Shown here piece after piece: positions 43,585 to 56,108 of a stretch of DNA of 64,000 nucleotides; positions within the stretch are counted from its first letter, which is position 1; each line of letters begins with the position of its first letter. The stretch lies in assembly GCA_026874595.1 (NCBI GenBank), contig CM049315.1, positions 8,676,664-8,740,663 of the forward strand. Direction: 5' to 3'. A program made the translations under genes and the position numbers. A model generated the notes under the pieces. It was given only the letters and a program-made list of their open reading frames with translations. It did no database searches and was not told the origin of the DNA. This stretch comes from Sipunculus nudus. Its lineage: Eukaryota; Annelida; Sipuncula; Golfingiida; Sipunculidae.

Positions 43585-44060
43585 ACAAACTTTACTGGAT
43601 TCGCAATGTATATGCCCCATGTAATAAGACCGAAAAAAATTACGTTTTTACAGAATCTTTAACAAATTATAAGCAAATGTGAGGGTGGCGTTGAAGTTTT
43701 TTTTTTTTAGTAATGGGAGATTTTAACACAGTGTTAGATAACAAACTGGACATCATTTCAGGAACCCCACATAAAAATAACGAAGTTCTGGCATTTAAAT
43801 CTTTTACGAATACTGCAGGCCTTCGCGGATCGCCCATCACAGTACCACCAAGGAATACATTTGGTGTAAATTGCGCCCTTTTATATACTCGGAATTAATA
43901 ATATACTGGATTATATACTCGGAAATGCTTTTGCACTAGAAAATATGAAAGACATAAATATTACGTCGTACCCGTGTAAAGACTATAGATATGTAATACT
44001 TGAAATAAATGCGAAACGAATTGAAAGAGGACCATCATATTGGAAGTTTAATAACTCATT
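43585..44060 (+). pseudogene. LINE endonuclease remnant
   Basis: Reads FYWIRNVYAPCNKTEKNYVF, a frameshifted bridge, then MGDFNTVLDNKLDIISG with the GDFN catalytic motif (43713 onward) and HKNNEVLAFKSF. Further on, DYRYVILEIN stands in place of the usual SDH motif, followed by RGPSYWKFNNSLL, a conserved join to RT. The H of SDH is missing and several frameshifts are present. In intact LINEs this enzyme nicks the target DNA. Confidence 0.75.
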
Positions 44061-44340
44061 ATTGCATGATAAAAAATCTTAGATTTGATAAATGATAAGT
44101 TAGATTCCTTCATTTCCCATTACAAGACGGCTAATATAGATCCATTTACATGGGACTTGTGTAAGCTTGAGATAATACGGTTGCTTGGAACTACAGCAAA
44201 ACCAAAGCTATTAAGAAATGAATAAAAAACTTTAAACTGTTTTCTAGATGATCTGGAGCGTCAGATAGAGAATACTGCTGATAATAAGGACACTATTCAA
44301 AAAAGGGATTAAGATAAAAAAAAATCGTAGGAAATAAAAC

Positions 44341-45480
44341 ATGTCCAAGGAGCTCGAAGTGCTCAAATTTGGGCGCGCGTTATATGGATTGAATAGGGAT
44401 AGAAGAATAATCAATATTTTTTTATCGCTGGAAAAACGGAGAGCCGCCCAAAATTTTATACCCTCACTGAAACTACATAACGGTTCTGACCCCTCAAACC
44501 AAGATGAAATTAGGAATGAGCAATATTTTTTTACCGGAACCAGTACAAAGAAAAGACCAGCTTCAATAAAAAGGCATTTGAAAGGTTAATATCTGGCGTT
44601 AAAATACCAAAAATATCTGAGAGAAATCGACAGAAATGTGAGGGGTTAATGTAACTAGCAACAGTCGGTAATGCGTTAAAGCAAATGAAAAATGGATCGA
44701 GTCCAGGTTTAGATGGATTGACAACAGAAGTATATCAAATGTTTTGGGTAAAATTACGAACGTTTAATAACTAAAGCTGTCAATTATTTTTTGGCAGGGA
44801 AAGTTATCAGGAATACAGACCATAGAAATAATAAAATTAATACACAATGGAAGGAACTTGTCACAAAACGAGATGTGCGACTGGCGACCAATAACCTTAA
44901 CTAATACATATTATAAACTTATAGCAAAAGTTCTAGCTACGCTTTTGCAGAGATTTATATTAGAAGCCATAAATACAGATCAAGCTGGATCTATTAAGGG
45001 ATGAAATATTGCTACCACGATAAGACTAATAGAAGACGGTATAACAAATGACCACGTAAATGATAAAAATAAGGCGCAGTAGTCGCGCTAGATTTTAAAG
45101 CGGTTTTCGATACAATCTCAAAACAATTCATTGGCAAAGCATTAAAAACCTTCAGGTTTGGTTCAAAGTTCTAAATAGACAGCTTTGGCAAGATAACCAT
45201 AACAAAAACCTACCTGTTAACGCAAATAATATACGAGTGCGATCTTTGTTGATGCCAGATAAATTTATAAAACGGATAAATGGAATGTTATATAATTTCA
45301 TATGGAAAATAGGAGGTAGTGGGAAAAGCTTTTGTGAGAAAATATGAAGAATACTTTTGAAGTCTGATTATGAAATAGGGGGATTAGAAATGATTGATGT
45401 GCATGATATGCAAAAAGCTATCGCATAAAAATGGGCAAAAATGTTAGCAAGTGAGTCTGAGGATATTTGAAAACATATAG
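44341..45480 (+). pseudogene. LINE reverse transcriptase remnant, active site deleted
   Basis: The pre-RT region is at 44341-44589. RT starts at SPGLDGLTTEVYQMFW (44700), with DWRPITLTNTYYKL-like sequence at about 44885. Motif A, VALDFKAVFDTISKQF, lies at 45085-45130. Soon after, the sequence jumps to the thumb segment (VRSLLMPDKFIKRINGMLYN, FIWK, GGLEMIDVHDMQKAI at about 45240-45430). The FADD box and neighbouring palm are absent, so this is an internal deletion as well as a frameshifted relic. Confidence 0.75.
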
Positions 45481-46080
45481 CATACTTCCATTATTCTAGG
45501 CTAGGAAACGGATTCAGTGTTTTTGAGAGTGATATACATCCTGACATATCGAAAAGGGGTTCCCACATAACTTCAGATTTTTACAAATATATTTCAATCA
45601 ACTGTCTAAATTTAAACAGTGAATTTAAGGCAGTTTCAAGGTCAAGTATTTTTTTTTTAATAATGAACTTGTTCTTTGTGCAGGCAAACCAACCTACTTT
45701 GAAAACTGGATAGAAAAGGTATACTTTATATAAATGACATGTTAGTGAACAACAATGTACGATCATATGAACGTATATTAGAATTATTAGGACGCAATCC
45801 GGGTAGAATAATAGAGTAAAATGTGGTTTGTACAGCGGTAAAAAAAACTTGAAAACTAAAAAAAAAGCAAGGGGACTGTAGAAATTAGGGAATAGAAAAA
45901 AATCCTGCTAAATAATGGTAATATAGAAAAATATGACACAAACAACTCCATGGCATAGTTACTGAGAAGGTACGCGTTGAACAAATATACCCTGCATCGT
46001 TTTGGACTAGAAAATATCCTGCTTGTCAGTTCTCAAGAGAACACTGGAAGATGATTTATAGATGTACAAATTAAATAAAA

Positions 46081-46353
46081 TTGAACATGATGCAGTGGAA
46101 AATATTACATAATATTTGGCCTACTAGAATATTGTTACACAAAATGGGTAAATATGGCACTAATAAGTGTCCTGTATGTGGAGAAACAGAATATGTAGAG
46201 CATTATTACTGGCAATGTAGAGAGCTAAAACAGTTTTGGACTGGAGTTGAAAACATTATTCAGAATAGAATAGGAGATAACACCATATTGACTGATAAAC
46301 AAGTGGTTCTAGGATATACGTCAGGATTTTTAAACAAAATCTGGCTCAGATAA
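46081..46353 (+). pseudogene. LINE C-terminal zinc domain (zf-RVT type)
   Basis: Ninety codons with QWKILHNIWPTRILLHKMGK, then CPVCGETEYVEHYYWQC, a C-x2-C ... H-x-C zinc-binding pattern, and FWTGVENII. This matches the zf-RVT domain at the end of L1/Tx1-like and plant-type LINE pol proteins. The stretch is open, but it lies downstream of broken RT. A further 46406-46624 frame without motifs follows. Confidence 0.75.
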
Positions 46354-46624
46354 GTAAAATTATTCTTATTGTAAGCTATGTATAAGCAAAAACTGTCATT
46401 AATGATTGATATTCATTTGGAAAGATGATTTTCTGTGTTATATCAAGTTACCCATATCCAAGCTCTATAAAGACTCTCGGTATCCTGTAAGGGAGACTTA
46501 TATAATAAACTCTTTTTATAAGAAAAACGTAACCCTATCAATTAATACACAATTGCTGTTCAGATTTTTTGTCTACAACGAGGACACCTCAAAAGAATAC
46601 TTTTGTTATATCAAACTCCTTTGA

Positions 46625-47439
46625 ACTTTAACCAATATATGTTAATTAACATCATATAAGGGATGATGCGATGTTTTTAGACTTAAGGTGTAGTTAATGT
46701 TTATTTTCCATTTATTATTTTACAATAAGAACAAAATAAGACTTCATTTAACTTTGTACTACTAAATTGTTAAAGTAATTATAAATGAATTAAATTGGAA
46801 TGTTTTTGAGTAACCGTTGATGATTATGATGTATATCACCTAGAAATACGTCATGATAGTTCCGCAACACTCTGAAATTTATTATTTCCTTGAATTACTG
46901 TAGATCGTACGTCTATTGCCTTAAGAGCTCGAGGATGTGTTCTTATTAGTTTCCATTCAGATAAAGAAGACCAGATAACAATATGTATGTTTATGTACAA
47001 TCAGATAAATGTCAGTGCTCCAAGCTGTAATGTATAATTGGCTATTTTAAAAAAAACATAATGTTGTAGATAGGTGACACCACATGTGTACATATAATGT
47101 TAAAAATTGAGATTGAATTGATTACCATTTCATATTTTTGACAGATGAAAGTGTCTCTTCGAAACAGTATACTTTAATCTTCAACAATAAAAATTACGAA
47201 TGATATTTACAATTATTACTTTGATCTGCTTTATTCTTCAATGATGTCTATTAAAATTTAATTTGATCCCAGAGAGAGAGAGAGAGACAGTAATTTAGGT
47301 CCGCACAGTAAATGATAATTAAAGCGTAGAAATAATTAGTTTACATGTAAAAATCCTATATTTTACACATTCACAAAATTAACATTAAGGGCTTTCGCGA
47401 AGACTAAATTTGTGTCTACGAAAAGGCCAGATGATCTTT

Positions 47440-47440
<1 letters not shown>
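46625..47440. other. No gene recognised
   Basis: AT-rich; may hold the 3' UTR of the LINE. An AATAAA lies near 47186 and a short (GA)n at 47272-47287. Confidence 0.5.

Positions 47441-47486
<46 letters not shown>
47440..47486. repeat. (TA)n microsatellite
   Basis: TA repeat of about 46 bases; a second tract of about 55 bases lies at 48198-48253. Confidence 0.95.
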
Positions 47487-47489
<3 letters not shown>

Positions 47490-47506
47490 ATGGTCCAAAT
47501 CCGACG

Positions 47507-48110
47507 ATGGGGTTATGGGACGTTCTCTGTACTGGAAATGTAGTCACCATCCATTCAAAAACGGCAAAGAAAAGACTAGTTGCCTTTAGAAACCTTTATT
47601 CATCTCCTGGCCTGAATAACGAACAGGGAGATTTTGAAATACACGTGAGGCGTTTCAAACGTCCTTGGGCAGTCTTTTTAAACATACGTACATATATATT
47701 AAAAGGTTTAACATTAACATAATGTATAGCGGTCGTACCGTACAATTATTATATTCTACGTGTAACACGTATTTTCAACACACGAAGTATACAAGTGTAC
47801 TACACGATAAATAACAGGAATGCATTTTACCCCGTTTTTGCAATGCTTCGGCTAACACTATCAACACACAAAAATATAACTTTGCGAGCGTTTAAAACGT
47901 ATTGTTGTGATATATATGATGAAACAATACACTTGAATTGGCGCAAGGCAATATGGACTGCAAGGCACCAAACAAGAAAGAAATGAAAATAAATATCTAA
48001 CCTTAATAACGAACAGAAAGAGAGAGTGAAAACAAACGCTTCAACGTCTTTAGGCAGAGTGACGGGTGAACGGACTTCTTTTCCAGGATTTCCACTACTC
48101 TGAACAAAGT
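47507..48110. repeat. Region between two (TA)n tracts with an internal diverged repeat
   Basis: CTGAATAACGAACAGGGAGA...AAACGTCCTTGGGCAG (about 47618-47672) resembles CCTTAATAACGAACAGAAAG...TCAACGTCTTTAGGCAG (about 48000-48056). The open frames here (47507-47722, 47795-47986) have no recognised domain. The stretch is framed by (TA)n on both sides, like the fold-back at 31415. Confidence 0.4.
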
Positions 48111-48193
48111 CAGGTGTTAGCTCGGCTATTAATTGGTTAATTTAAATGGCTTAGGTAATAATTTAAATAACTACAGAGTGGAAAACAAACACG

Positions 48194-48256
<63 letters not shown>

Positions 48257-48272
48257 CAACTTGAGTACTTAC

Positions 48273-48415
48273 CGCTTCAGGTCGTTCTTACAGTTAAAAC
48301 GTTGAGTCGTCTGATTGGGATCATAAACCGGTCTGAGGCAGACTGTTCTTCCTGGTGATTCAGTATATCGTCTAATCTCTGACCAAGCGTGCAGGAATCG
48401 TGACGACCTTGACCG
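48273..48415 (-). CDS. Candidate exon with strong donor
   Basis: A minus-strand frame, open after a TGA (48416-48418), reads RFLHAWSEIRRYTESPGR, TVCLRPVYDPNQTTQRFNC and KNDLKR. It ends at the near-consensus donor AAGCG|GTAAGT (GT at 48272-48271). Composition is protein-like. No ATG is in frame and the acceptor is not clear (CAAG before GTCGTC is one option). A second minus-strand frame over the same bases is also open. Family not recognised; it may be a transposon-borne gag-like piece. Confidence 0.3.
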
Positions 48416-48419
48416 TCAC

Positions 48420-50274
48420 AAGACAGTTCTATGATGTCATTAATCTCGTTTCTTTATAGGCGTCTTTTAAAGACTGTTGGCTAATAGAGCATATCCAAGA
48501 AAGGTCGTCCTATATTTTGACAGTCACAAGAACCATCTTATGACTCAGAGAGAAAAAGTTGTTTACGAGGAAATGCTGAGATATAAAGGCCAAATTTTCA
48601 CGGGGGCATAACTTCCCTATTAGTTATTTTATAATGTCCTCAAAAAGTTAAATATCACATAATATATCTACCTGGTTCTAATTAAATATAGTCCTCGCAA
48701 ACAACAATAAACTAGTGTTTACCTAGTGCATGTTAAGTGTCAGAGAGTACAATATACGATAGTACGGATCAGAAATTGCCCTAAGAAGCTGGAATTGTTA
48801 AATTGGCCGTAAATGGCATTATAAATTGGCCTCTGTGTATGTTATTAACCGTGAATTGCGTTAGCGTGGGGCTGGGATAGTGAAGGGGACAGGGATGTTA
48901 AGCAAAGGTGAAGTGACTAACCAGCAACGCTCCGTCTCTTTCCTAAGCCGCGTCCCATAGATTGGCAAAATACAAACATTTGTAACAGTTGTATTGAATT
49001 AGTGGCCCAGAGGAAGGCCTCAATTGCGATAAAACGAACTAATGTATTAGACATTTTTGCAAAGGTATGTGCCCGCAGTATTTTGACGTACACGAAATGT
49101 AGAAATCTGAACAAATGAATATTTTACTTTGTGTGTATCCATTAAAGTACAGAGTAGGGCAGCAGGGTATTAAATGTATAGGATACAGCAGTCTACTAAG
49201 CTTATGAATTTTTAATGGTTGGTATATAAATAAGTGTTAATGAAGCTACAGTGAAGCTTCCAAAATGTCTATATTCGACCATGCAGAAACCCATTTTACA
49301 CTAAAGGGATAATTTGATAACAATGCTATTGGTTTAAGGTCGTACATAAAGGCATGACAAACAGAACAAAGTTTTGTTTTATAAATATATGAAACTATTA
49401 ATCCATATGACAACCATTCCAGCATTTCAATGTTAGAGATAGCATGAAATATAGTCAATATAAAAGTGTCATTGTTGTATATATTTATTAGATTAATGAG
49501 GCATAGTAACAGGCATATTGTAAAATAAAAAAAGGAAGTAAGACAGTCAGCAGTTAGTTAAATGCTAAGAGTCATAATTTATTAATTAACAAAAGTATTA
49601 GATGTTAGAAAAAATAAAACTTATTTTGTTGCATTTTTAAAATTTATCTAATGAACATATGAAAAGGCAAGCATTACACTCTAACTGTTTATATTATTGG
49701 TGACACTAGAAGTAGTAACAAATCTGGTAGTCAAAAGTGCTGGAAATAAAAGAATATGTATAAAGAGGGGGGAAAATCAGAAACAAATATACCAAAAACA
49801 GATGAAACTTATTTCAAATTCATATATAAGAATCTCTTACTAGGCGCATGTGCAGGCCCGGTTTGTTTTCAAATTAGTCCCATGAAAGCAGCATGTGTGC
49901 TGGGATAAAAAGTTTTGAAGAATCCATGTGCCTTACTAACTGATACTCTACTGTGGGGTGTACCCACACATTTGTTTTTGTCTCATGGTAGGTCTAGGAT
50001 AACTCTCTATAAACTCGCCTTGGAAGACCATTTTAGAGTCAGTAACCTCAGCGATAAATCAAAGATTCTGTATTTCTAAAAAAAAGGATAAAAAACGTAG
50101 AAAAATTCACACCTGATTATTCACACAATTAACAAATAAATAAATCATACAGGGTTGATCTCAACTAATATAATGATTTGACATCAGAGCACCCCTTAAA
50201 TTCCTTTAGTATATATATTATGTATATGTTTTAAATCAACTAATATAAATTATGTGGGTACAAACATTAAAGTA
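48420..50274. other. No gene recognised
   Basis: AT-rich single-copy sequence. The short open frames at 48917-49114 and 49246-49458 (minus strand) show no motifs or splice context. Confidence 0.5.
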
Positions 50275-51735
50275 ACAGGTTACATTAATCATTTCATTAA
50301 CCAAAATAAAAGAAACAAAGCAACTTATTATTGCAATTACATGTTAAATTATTGCATAAAACCCATGCCCGGCTCACTTCGGAATTACTTAATACCAGTA
50401 TTACTGCTGTGGCAACTGAAATGGTATGTGGATTTGTAAAGTCGGTAAATATCTCTGTTGAAAGAATCTGTCACAAACCTAGTCAAATATACAGCCAGAG
50501 TGAGATAATACAAATCGCCAGTGTAGGCAGTTTTGCCAAAAGAACATACAGGTATCATATTATGAAATACACAACGGTCACAGCCCTTTGTGAATCTCGA
50601 CACTGATTATCTCATCATTCATATAAGCGTCGGTGTAGATAAAGTCTCATAACACTGCTAAACCACAGTAAACACTGGCCATATGTCCTGTCCCTGTTGC
50701 GTAAGTACTCCGGTATCAACAAAAATTCAGGTGCAGTACAGCTGTGTGCACTTGTCGAGTGTAAGGAAAGATTGTTAAGTCCCGTAAACACAGATCAGTT
50801 AAATCTGGATGAGAATTATGTATGTTTGCTGAATGGAAGTGTGTTGAAGAGGGCATTTACGAAACAGGAAACTTATTGTAATATGTGTGGATGATATTTA
50901 CCACCTTGTATACTCCGTTTAATAATTTAAACAATTGATGACAATTAAAATTAAGAACTCATTTCTATACCTAGTAGTACACATTGTTAATTACTGGATT
51001 TAACAGGTTATATTAAACATTTCATTAACCAAAATAAAAGAAACAAAGCAATTTATTATTGCAGTTAGATGTAAAATTATTGCATAAAACCCATGCCCGG
51101 CTCAATTCGGAATTACTTAATACCAGTATTACTGCTGTGGCAACAGGAATGGTATGTGGATTTGTAAAGTCGGTAAATATCTCTGTTGAAAGATTCTGTC
51201 ACAAGTCTATTCATATGTACAGCCAGAGTGAGATAATACAAATCGCCAGTGTAGGCAGATTTGCCAAAAGAACATACAGGTATCACATTATGTAATACAC
51301 AACGGTCACAGCCCTTTGTGAATCTCGACACTGATTATCTCATCATTCATATAAGCGTCGGTGTAGATAAAGTCTCATAACACTGCTAAACCACAGTAAA
51401 CACTGGCCATATGTCCTGTCCCTGTTGCGTAAGTACTCCGGTATCAACAAAAAATTCAGGTGCATTACAGCTGTGTGCACTTGTCGAGTGTAAGGAGAGA
51501 TTGTTAAATCCCGTAAACACAGATCAGTTAAATCTGGCTGAGAATTATGTATGTTTGCTGAATGTGAAGTGTGTTGAAGAGGGCATTTACGGAACAGGAA
51601 ACTTATTGTAATATGTGTGGATGATATTAACCACCTTGTATACACCGTTTAATAATTTAAACAATTGATGACAATTAAAATTAAGAGCTCATTTCTATAC
51701 CTAGTAGTACACTGCTGTAAATTACTGGATTTAAA
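50275..51735. repeat. Tandem duplication, two units of about 728 bp
   Basis: Unit 1 is about 50275-51002 and unit 2 about 51003-51735, offset 728 (for example CCATGCCCGG at 50363 and 51091). Identity is high, with scattered substitutions. Open frames occur on both strands in each unit, but a one-base change in an A-run (50721 against 51449) shifts the plus frame, which argues against coding. Units share AAGCGTCGGTGTAGATAAAG and TGTGCACTTGTCGAGTGTAA. Confidence 0.9.
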
Positions 51736-52301
51736 GATTAAATTTAAGCAATTAAACCCATTTAAACAGACATGTTAATATAGGAATGATAAACAATATA
51801 TTCCTGCTAGCTTGTTGCTAGTTGGTTCTCTCTCTCTCAATATAAATTTACATAAATAGTATCATCTTTTATTCGTAATTCTTCATAAATGTTCTGTTGT
51901 TCTCTTTGCAAAATTGATATGCTATCAGTTGATACAGTTTAGTGTTAAGGGTATTTACTTTCTGCCTATTACTATAACATTACCAATAACCTAGTTTGAA
52001 AATAAATTATGGAAACATTTTATTATACTTAGAGGTTAATTGTTATTCAGGCATTGTTCGTCCACTAAGGTACATATAAGCTCTATTAATGTATTACAGT
52101 GAGTGGAATATGTTCTTTCTTTTACCTGTATATAATAACGGTTAAATCAACCAAATCCTTATAACTTGTCAAGTTTTGTCAATGGATAAGTATTTTTATA
52201 TTGTCATGATGATTTTAATATCAAAGATTTTCATTATTGGCATGTATTTTGATTCAATTTGTGTGGAATAGATACTGCTGCTTTGTCTTCATTTGTTGCA
52301 G
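51736..52301. other. No gene recognised
   Basis: AT-rich, with one short (TC)n at 51828-51838. If the exon starting at 52302 is real, this is intron. Confidence 0.5.
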
Positions 52302-52411
52302 GAAACGGACATGTTTTGCCTCCTGTTTACACCAGTACATTCCGCACCGCTACAGAAGATGATACAGTAGATGTTGCCCAGGAGCAGTGCTTCGAACATA
52401 TATATTTAAAG
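52302..52411 (+). CDS. Candidate internal exon
   Basis: A pyrimidine-rich acceptor TTTGTCTTCATTTGTTGCAG ends at 52301 and a donor TTAAAG|GTAATA follows 52411. The 110-base exon begins with two bases of a split codon, then reads NGHVLPPVYTSTFRTATE, DDTVDVAQEQCFEHIYLK, 36 codons without a stop, ending in phase 0. The Tyr-containing acidic text resembles a cytoplasmic tail, but no family is recognised. No adjoining exon was found in the window. Confidence 0.45.
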
Positions 52412-52912
52412 GTAATAACAGTAAATTAACAGATATGGAAATGGACTCGCCTTATAAGGAAAATACATTTTACATTCTACAGCCCCGGAGAAGCAAGTAC
52501 ATTGATGCTGTAATCTAGGTGGTGATATTTACACGGTGCAGCCCATGCATTTTGGACATTATATAAACTACATGACCCACAGATCGGTTCATTTACCATA
52601 TTTTACTATATGCATTTTTTACATTTGTATGTTGTGATTATATGATATGTTCTTGTGAATAACGATGACACCATAATAAATTGGGGGTGGGGAATCAATT
52701 AAGACATTAATGGCATTGTATGATGAATACTTTCAGATCAAAAGGAACTTTTGGGTTTTTTCCTGGTATTATTATCTTTCCGGCCAGTTTTTTTTTTCAC
52801 CAAAAGGTTCCAGTGCATTTTCCATCTAAATTCCTTGTAATCGTTAAGGTTATGGAATATCCTGTTAGTTTGACACTTAAAAAAAAAAACTTTGTTTCTT
52901 TTTTTTCGTTAG
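52412..52912. other. No gene recognised
   Basis: AT-rich with several poly-T/poly-A runs. The open frame 52720-52929 depends on those runs and has no motif. Confidence 0.5.
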
Positions 52913-52950
52913 CCGGGGAGGGAGTGTAGGATATTCAATATACCCCTAAA
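52913..52950 (+). promoter_or_regulatory. Polypurine-tract/LTR-start-like junction
   Basis: CGGGGAGGGAG is followed by TGTAGGATATTCAATATACC, the arrangement of a polypurine tract and the TG start of a 3' LTR. No pol coding sequence precedes it and I could not find the second LTR, so this is only suggestive. Confidence 0.25.
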
Positions 52951-53050
52951 ATAGATAACCCCTCCCCCCACACTGTAAGTAGGCTCAATCATTAATGCCT
53001 TGATAATGAATCACAGCCAGTTAAGAGAGGGGCATAGGAGACATGAGTTA

Positions 53051-53082
53051 GCGGGCCTGGAGATCAGACCTCCAGGACCCGC
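53051..53082. repeat. GC-rich perfect-stem hairpin
   Basis: GCGGGCCTGGAG (53051-53062) pairs with CTCCAGGACCCGC (53070-53082), with one bulged base and a loop of about seven. It is notable in AT-rich surroundings. No T-tract or gene context suggests a terminator. Confidence 0.6.
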
Positions 53083-55214
53083 AGGTATGTCCCTTAGGGA
53101 GTAGCTTGGGTCCCTATGTATGTTTAAGAAAATGAAACTGTGAAGCCAATGGTGAAGTTAGTAACCGGCCACGTTACAGATCTTTAGTAAAACGTATACT
53201 CGAAGCATACCCTCCGTATGTGTAGCAAGCGTACACCCTATGCACTGACTGACAGTATACTGCTTGTGAGTAATAACCATTCTAAATTCGGACAGATTTT
53301 TTATCTATTGGTGATGATAAACTAAAATTCCTGTCTTGTTTTCTATTACCTGTGGGAAAACCCTACGGCATAAAGCAGGGTGCTTATTAAACGTTGTAGA
53401 AGAAATGCAAGTGATGTGATAAATGTGTTCTTCTGTGTGACGGCTTGAGGGAGAGAAAAATAAGTTAGTTAAATGGCTTATATTAAAGGTACAAAAACAT
53501 TTGCAATATATATCTATTATATATTTACAATAATTTATTTTAGTTAAATACTAAAGTTTCCCAGCACAATCATCCCTATACACGGACGTATTGTCTCTTA
53601 TTCAAAGGTTTTATATCTTGTTATGGTTCTGTGTGTTAGTAAACACAGTCAACGTGTGTTTGTTTACCATGATACGACTACCTGAATAGGGATAAAATTT
53701 TGCGCATGCGCGGCAACTCCTAAGCAAGAATAAGAGGCATCAATGAAGAAACACAGAAGAAACACCCAATGGAGGGTTAAAAATCTTGATCTGTGAAGTT
53801 ATACGGTACGGCCAACATGCAGCGTGCGCATTGTATATGTTTTACGTCAGTAATCGCACCCGATCCACTTTATTTCCGTTATGTTCAAGGAGAACATAAC
53901 GTATTTTTTGTATATTTAACATTCCTGTTATTTGAATAGGTCCCTTAAGGTACAACGATAGATCCAACTTAGAACACCTTGTTCCTTTTCCGCTATATAG
54001 GTCTAGCTCACCTCAGTTTGGGTTTAAAACACAGGAAACTCAGTTTGATATTTAGAAAAGGACATCATATGATGTTTAAATATTTTATATAGCATACCTG
54101 GTAATATATGGGTTTCCCCATGCAGTTAGATGATCCTATTAAATACTGATTTAATTGCTGATGGGCCTACTTTGCAGGGGGACAGTTAGAAAAGTCTTGA
54201 TCTAGGTTTTTATGGGAAGGGGACATAGTAGTCGTACTCTTGTGATTCTGCGGAGTAAGTGTTCTATATATATGAAGGTTTAGCCTTTAAATGTCTCAGC
54301 ATAGAAATGGCTCTAAGAAACGTGATGAAGACCTGTGTGACGTCATTCTAATGGGAGCAAAACCTCTGAATCATGCAGATTCCATGCCGAGATAAAAGTG
54401 GTAACTAGCTTGGTTTACGCCTTCTGTTTTGATTATATACTATTGAGACGCTGGGAATAAATACATTGATAGTGGATGACGCATACTATAAATAATATCA
54501 GTGAATCATGCAATGGGAGGTCTGACGTGCTTGCGTATATCACAGATACATGTAAGACCCATGTTTGGGACAGACGTCCATGATATTATCAATCCATTAA
54601 TTTAAAATTGTATATATAAGGTTTATTCAAAAACACTGATAACGTTGTTTTATTTTAAATCTTAGTGTTAAAATGTATACATAATGGATATAAAACACCA
54701 ATTCGTGAAACAGTGTAACTATAAAAAGAAAAAAAAGGTTGTGTGGGATTATTTGGACAATATGTCGATGAAATCTTTTATCTGTAACTTCAGAGCGTTT
54801 GACCCTCCTATATTTGCTGTTATTTTCTTTAGAAAATGTCTTGTATAATCTTTAAGCATTTAGCCTCTAATCTTCTATAGTTTCATTCATATTTTACTGC
54901 ACGATGGTAGTCCTGATGCCTCAGTGTTATTCAGTTCAGACAGCGGCATACAGGGCACAATGTGACTGAAGTGGAATTGACTGGCCCAGTGGTAACAGCT
55001 GATGAGAATAAAATTGTTCCAGGCATCTGATCAGATTTGTTCTCATTGTTTGGAAACCCTTACTTTAGGCAGTAAAAAAAATCAGGATAATATATAACTT
55101 ATTTGCGATATGAACGTCCCATTGCATCAAGGGTCGGCACGGAGTTTACGTCTAACGATGCTTTGGATCACATTTTAATGTATGCATTTCAGCTGCAAAC
55201 ATAAAAACTAACAA
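53083..55214. other. No gene recognised; two short regulatory-type words
   Basis: GCGCATGCGC at 53702-53711 is an NRF-1-type palindrome and TGACGTCA at 54338-54345 is a full CRE palindrome. Either could arise by chance. No adjacent first exon was identified. Confidence 0.35.
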
Positions 55215-55700
55215 CGCCCTGCCAGGGCGATGACAGGAAATCTGTTCCTGAAGTTTTCATTAGAAGCTAGGTACGGTTATGCCCGGATTTCACTCCGATC
55301 GACTAAATTTAGTTACGGTCACGCCTCAGCCCCACTAGGGCTTACTATACAAGGTTACGCCCCGGCGAACTACGGGTATATAAGATGCTATAGTCACACA
55401 ATCCTGGTTTTGCCATCCCGGTGGCACTATGGTTGCACTTCGTAGTTAATCGTAGTCAATTCTATTTGGACCGTACTCAAACCTAATGACCCGTAGTCGA
55501 TTCTGATAACCGTCTTCTGTCGGCAACGTGTCCCGGTGGAGTTTTGCGGGCCCGATACTAGGGCTTACTAAGGTTAGGTCCCGGTGAAATATGGTTAGCT
55601 ACGTTATACGACGTTTTACTAGGGTTAAGGATTTTAGCAGGATGCCAGGAGGGTCGGCTACTGTAAGACCAAGTCTTGTGATGGAAAATATTGACTAGAA
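55215..55700. repeat. CpG-containing degenerate repeat block
   Basis: Short words recur irregularly: GGTTACGCCCCGG-, CGGTCACGCC- and CGGTTATGCCCGG-type, ACTAGGG(C/T)TTA, CCCGGTGG. The 3' part (GACGTTTTACTAGGGTTAAG ... AAAATATTGA) recurs diverged at about 56690-56790. No reading frame is convincing. It contrasts in composition with the surrounding AT-rich DNA. Confidence 0.5.
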
Positions 55701-56065
55701 AAAATAATCAAAACTATATAAATTCAAGTCTCAGCATCCATCTCTTTAATTCTTGATTAACTGGTATCATAGATTGACCTTGCTGAGGAGATCATCAGGC
55801 CCCTTTTCACTTTGTCTATTTTTTCCGGAAAAGGTGCAGTTGTAATTCTGGATTTGTGGTTTCTAAAATATAAAGTTTTCTTCTTGTCAAAAATGGAAAC
55901 CCCCTTCCTGGCCATGAATGATAATTGAATTCCATCGCTCATTCATATGAAGGCTATTAACCATATAACAGACTCTTGTGCAAGTTTGAAAACATTCTGG
56001 TATATTTCTGTGATCATTATTTATATTATATATTTTCTGCATTTACAATTATAATCCATTTATAA

Positions 56066-56072
<7 letters not shown>

Positions 56073-56104
<32 letters not shown>
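56073..56104. repeat. (TA)n microsatellite
   Basis: Sixteen TA units. The minus-strand frame 56049-56240 next to it ends in the Ile-Tyr translation of this tract. Confidence 0.95.

Positions 56105-56108
<4 letters not shown>

Larger units (their letters stand above)
42905..46624 (+). mobile_element. Dead L1/Tx1-like LINE
   Basis: Plus-strand order: ORF1-like nucleic-acid-binding protein, apurinic-type endonuclease, reverse transcriptase, C-terminal zinc domain. Every part is frameshifted. The RT lacks its central catalytic region because of a deletion near 45180. The 5' end abuts the 43 bp minisatellite. The 3' end is not clear; no long poly-A tail is seen. Confidence 0.8.

Noticed and set aside
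50331-50894. Open frames in the 728 bp tandem units as genes
   Set aside because: Open on both strands and frameshifted between units by a one-base change in an A-run.
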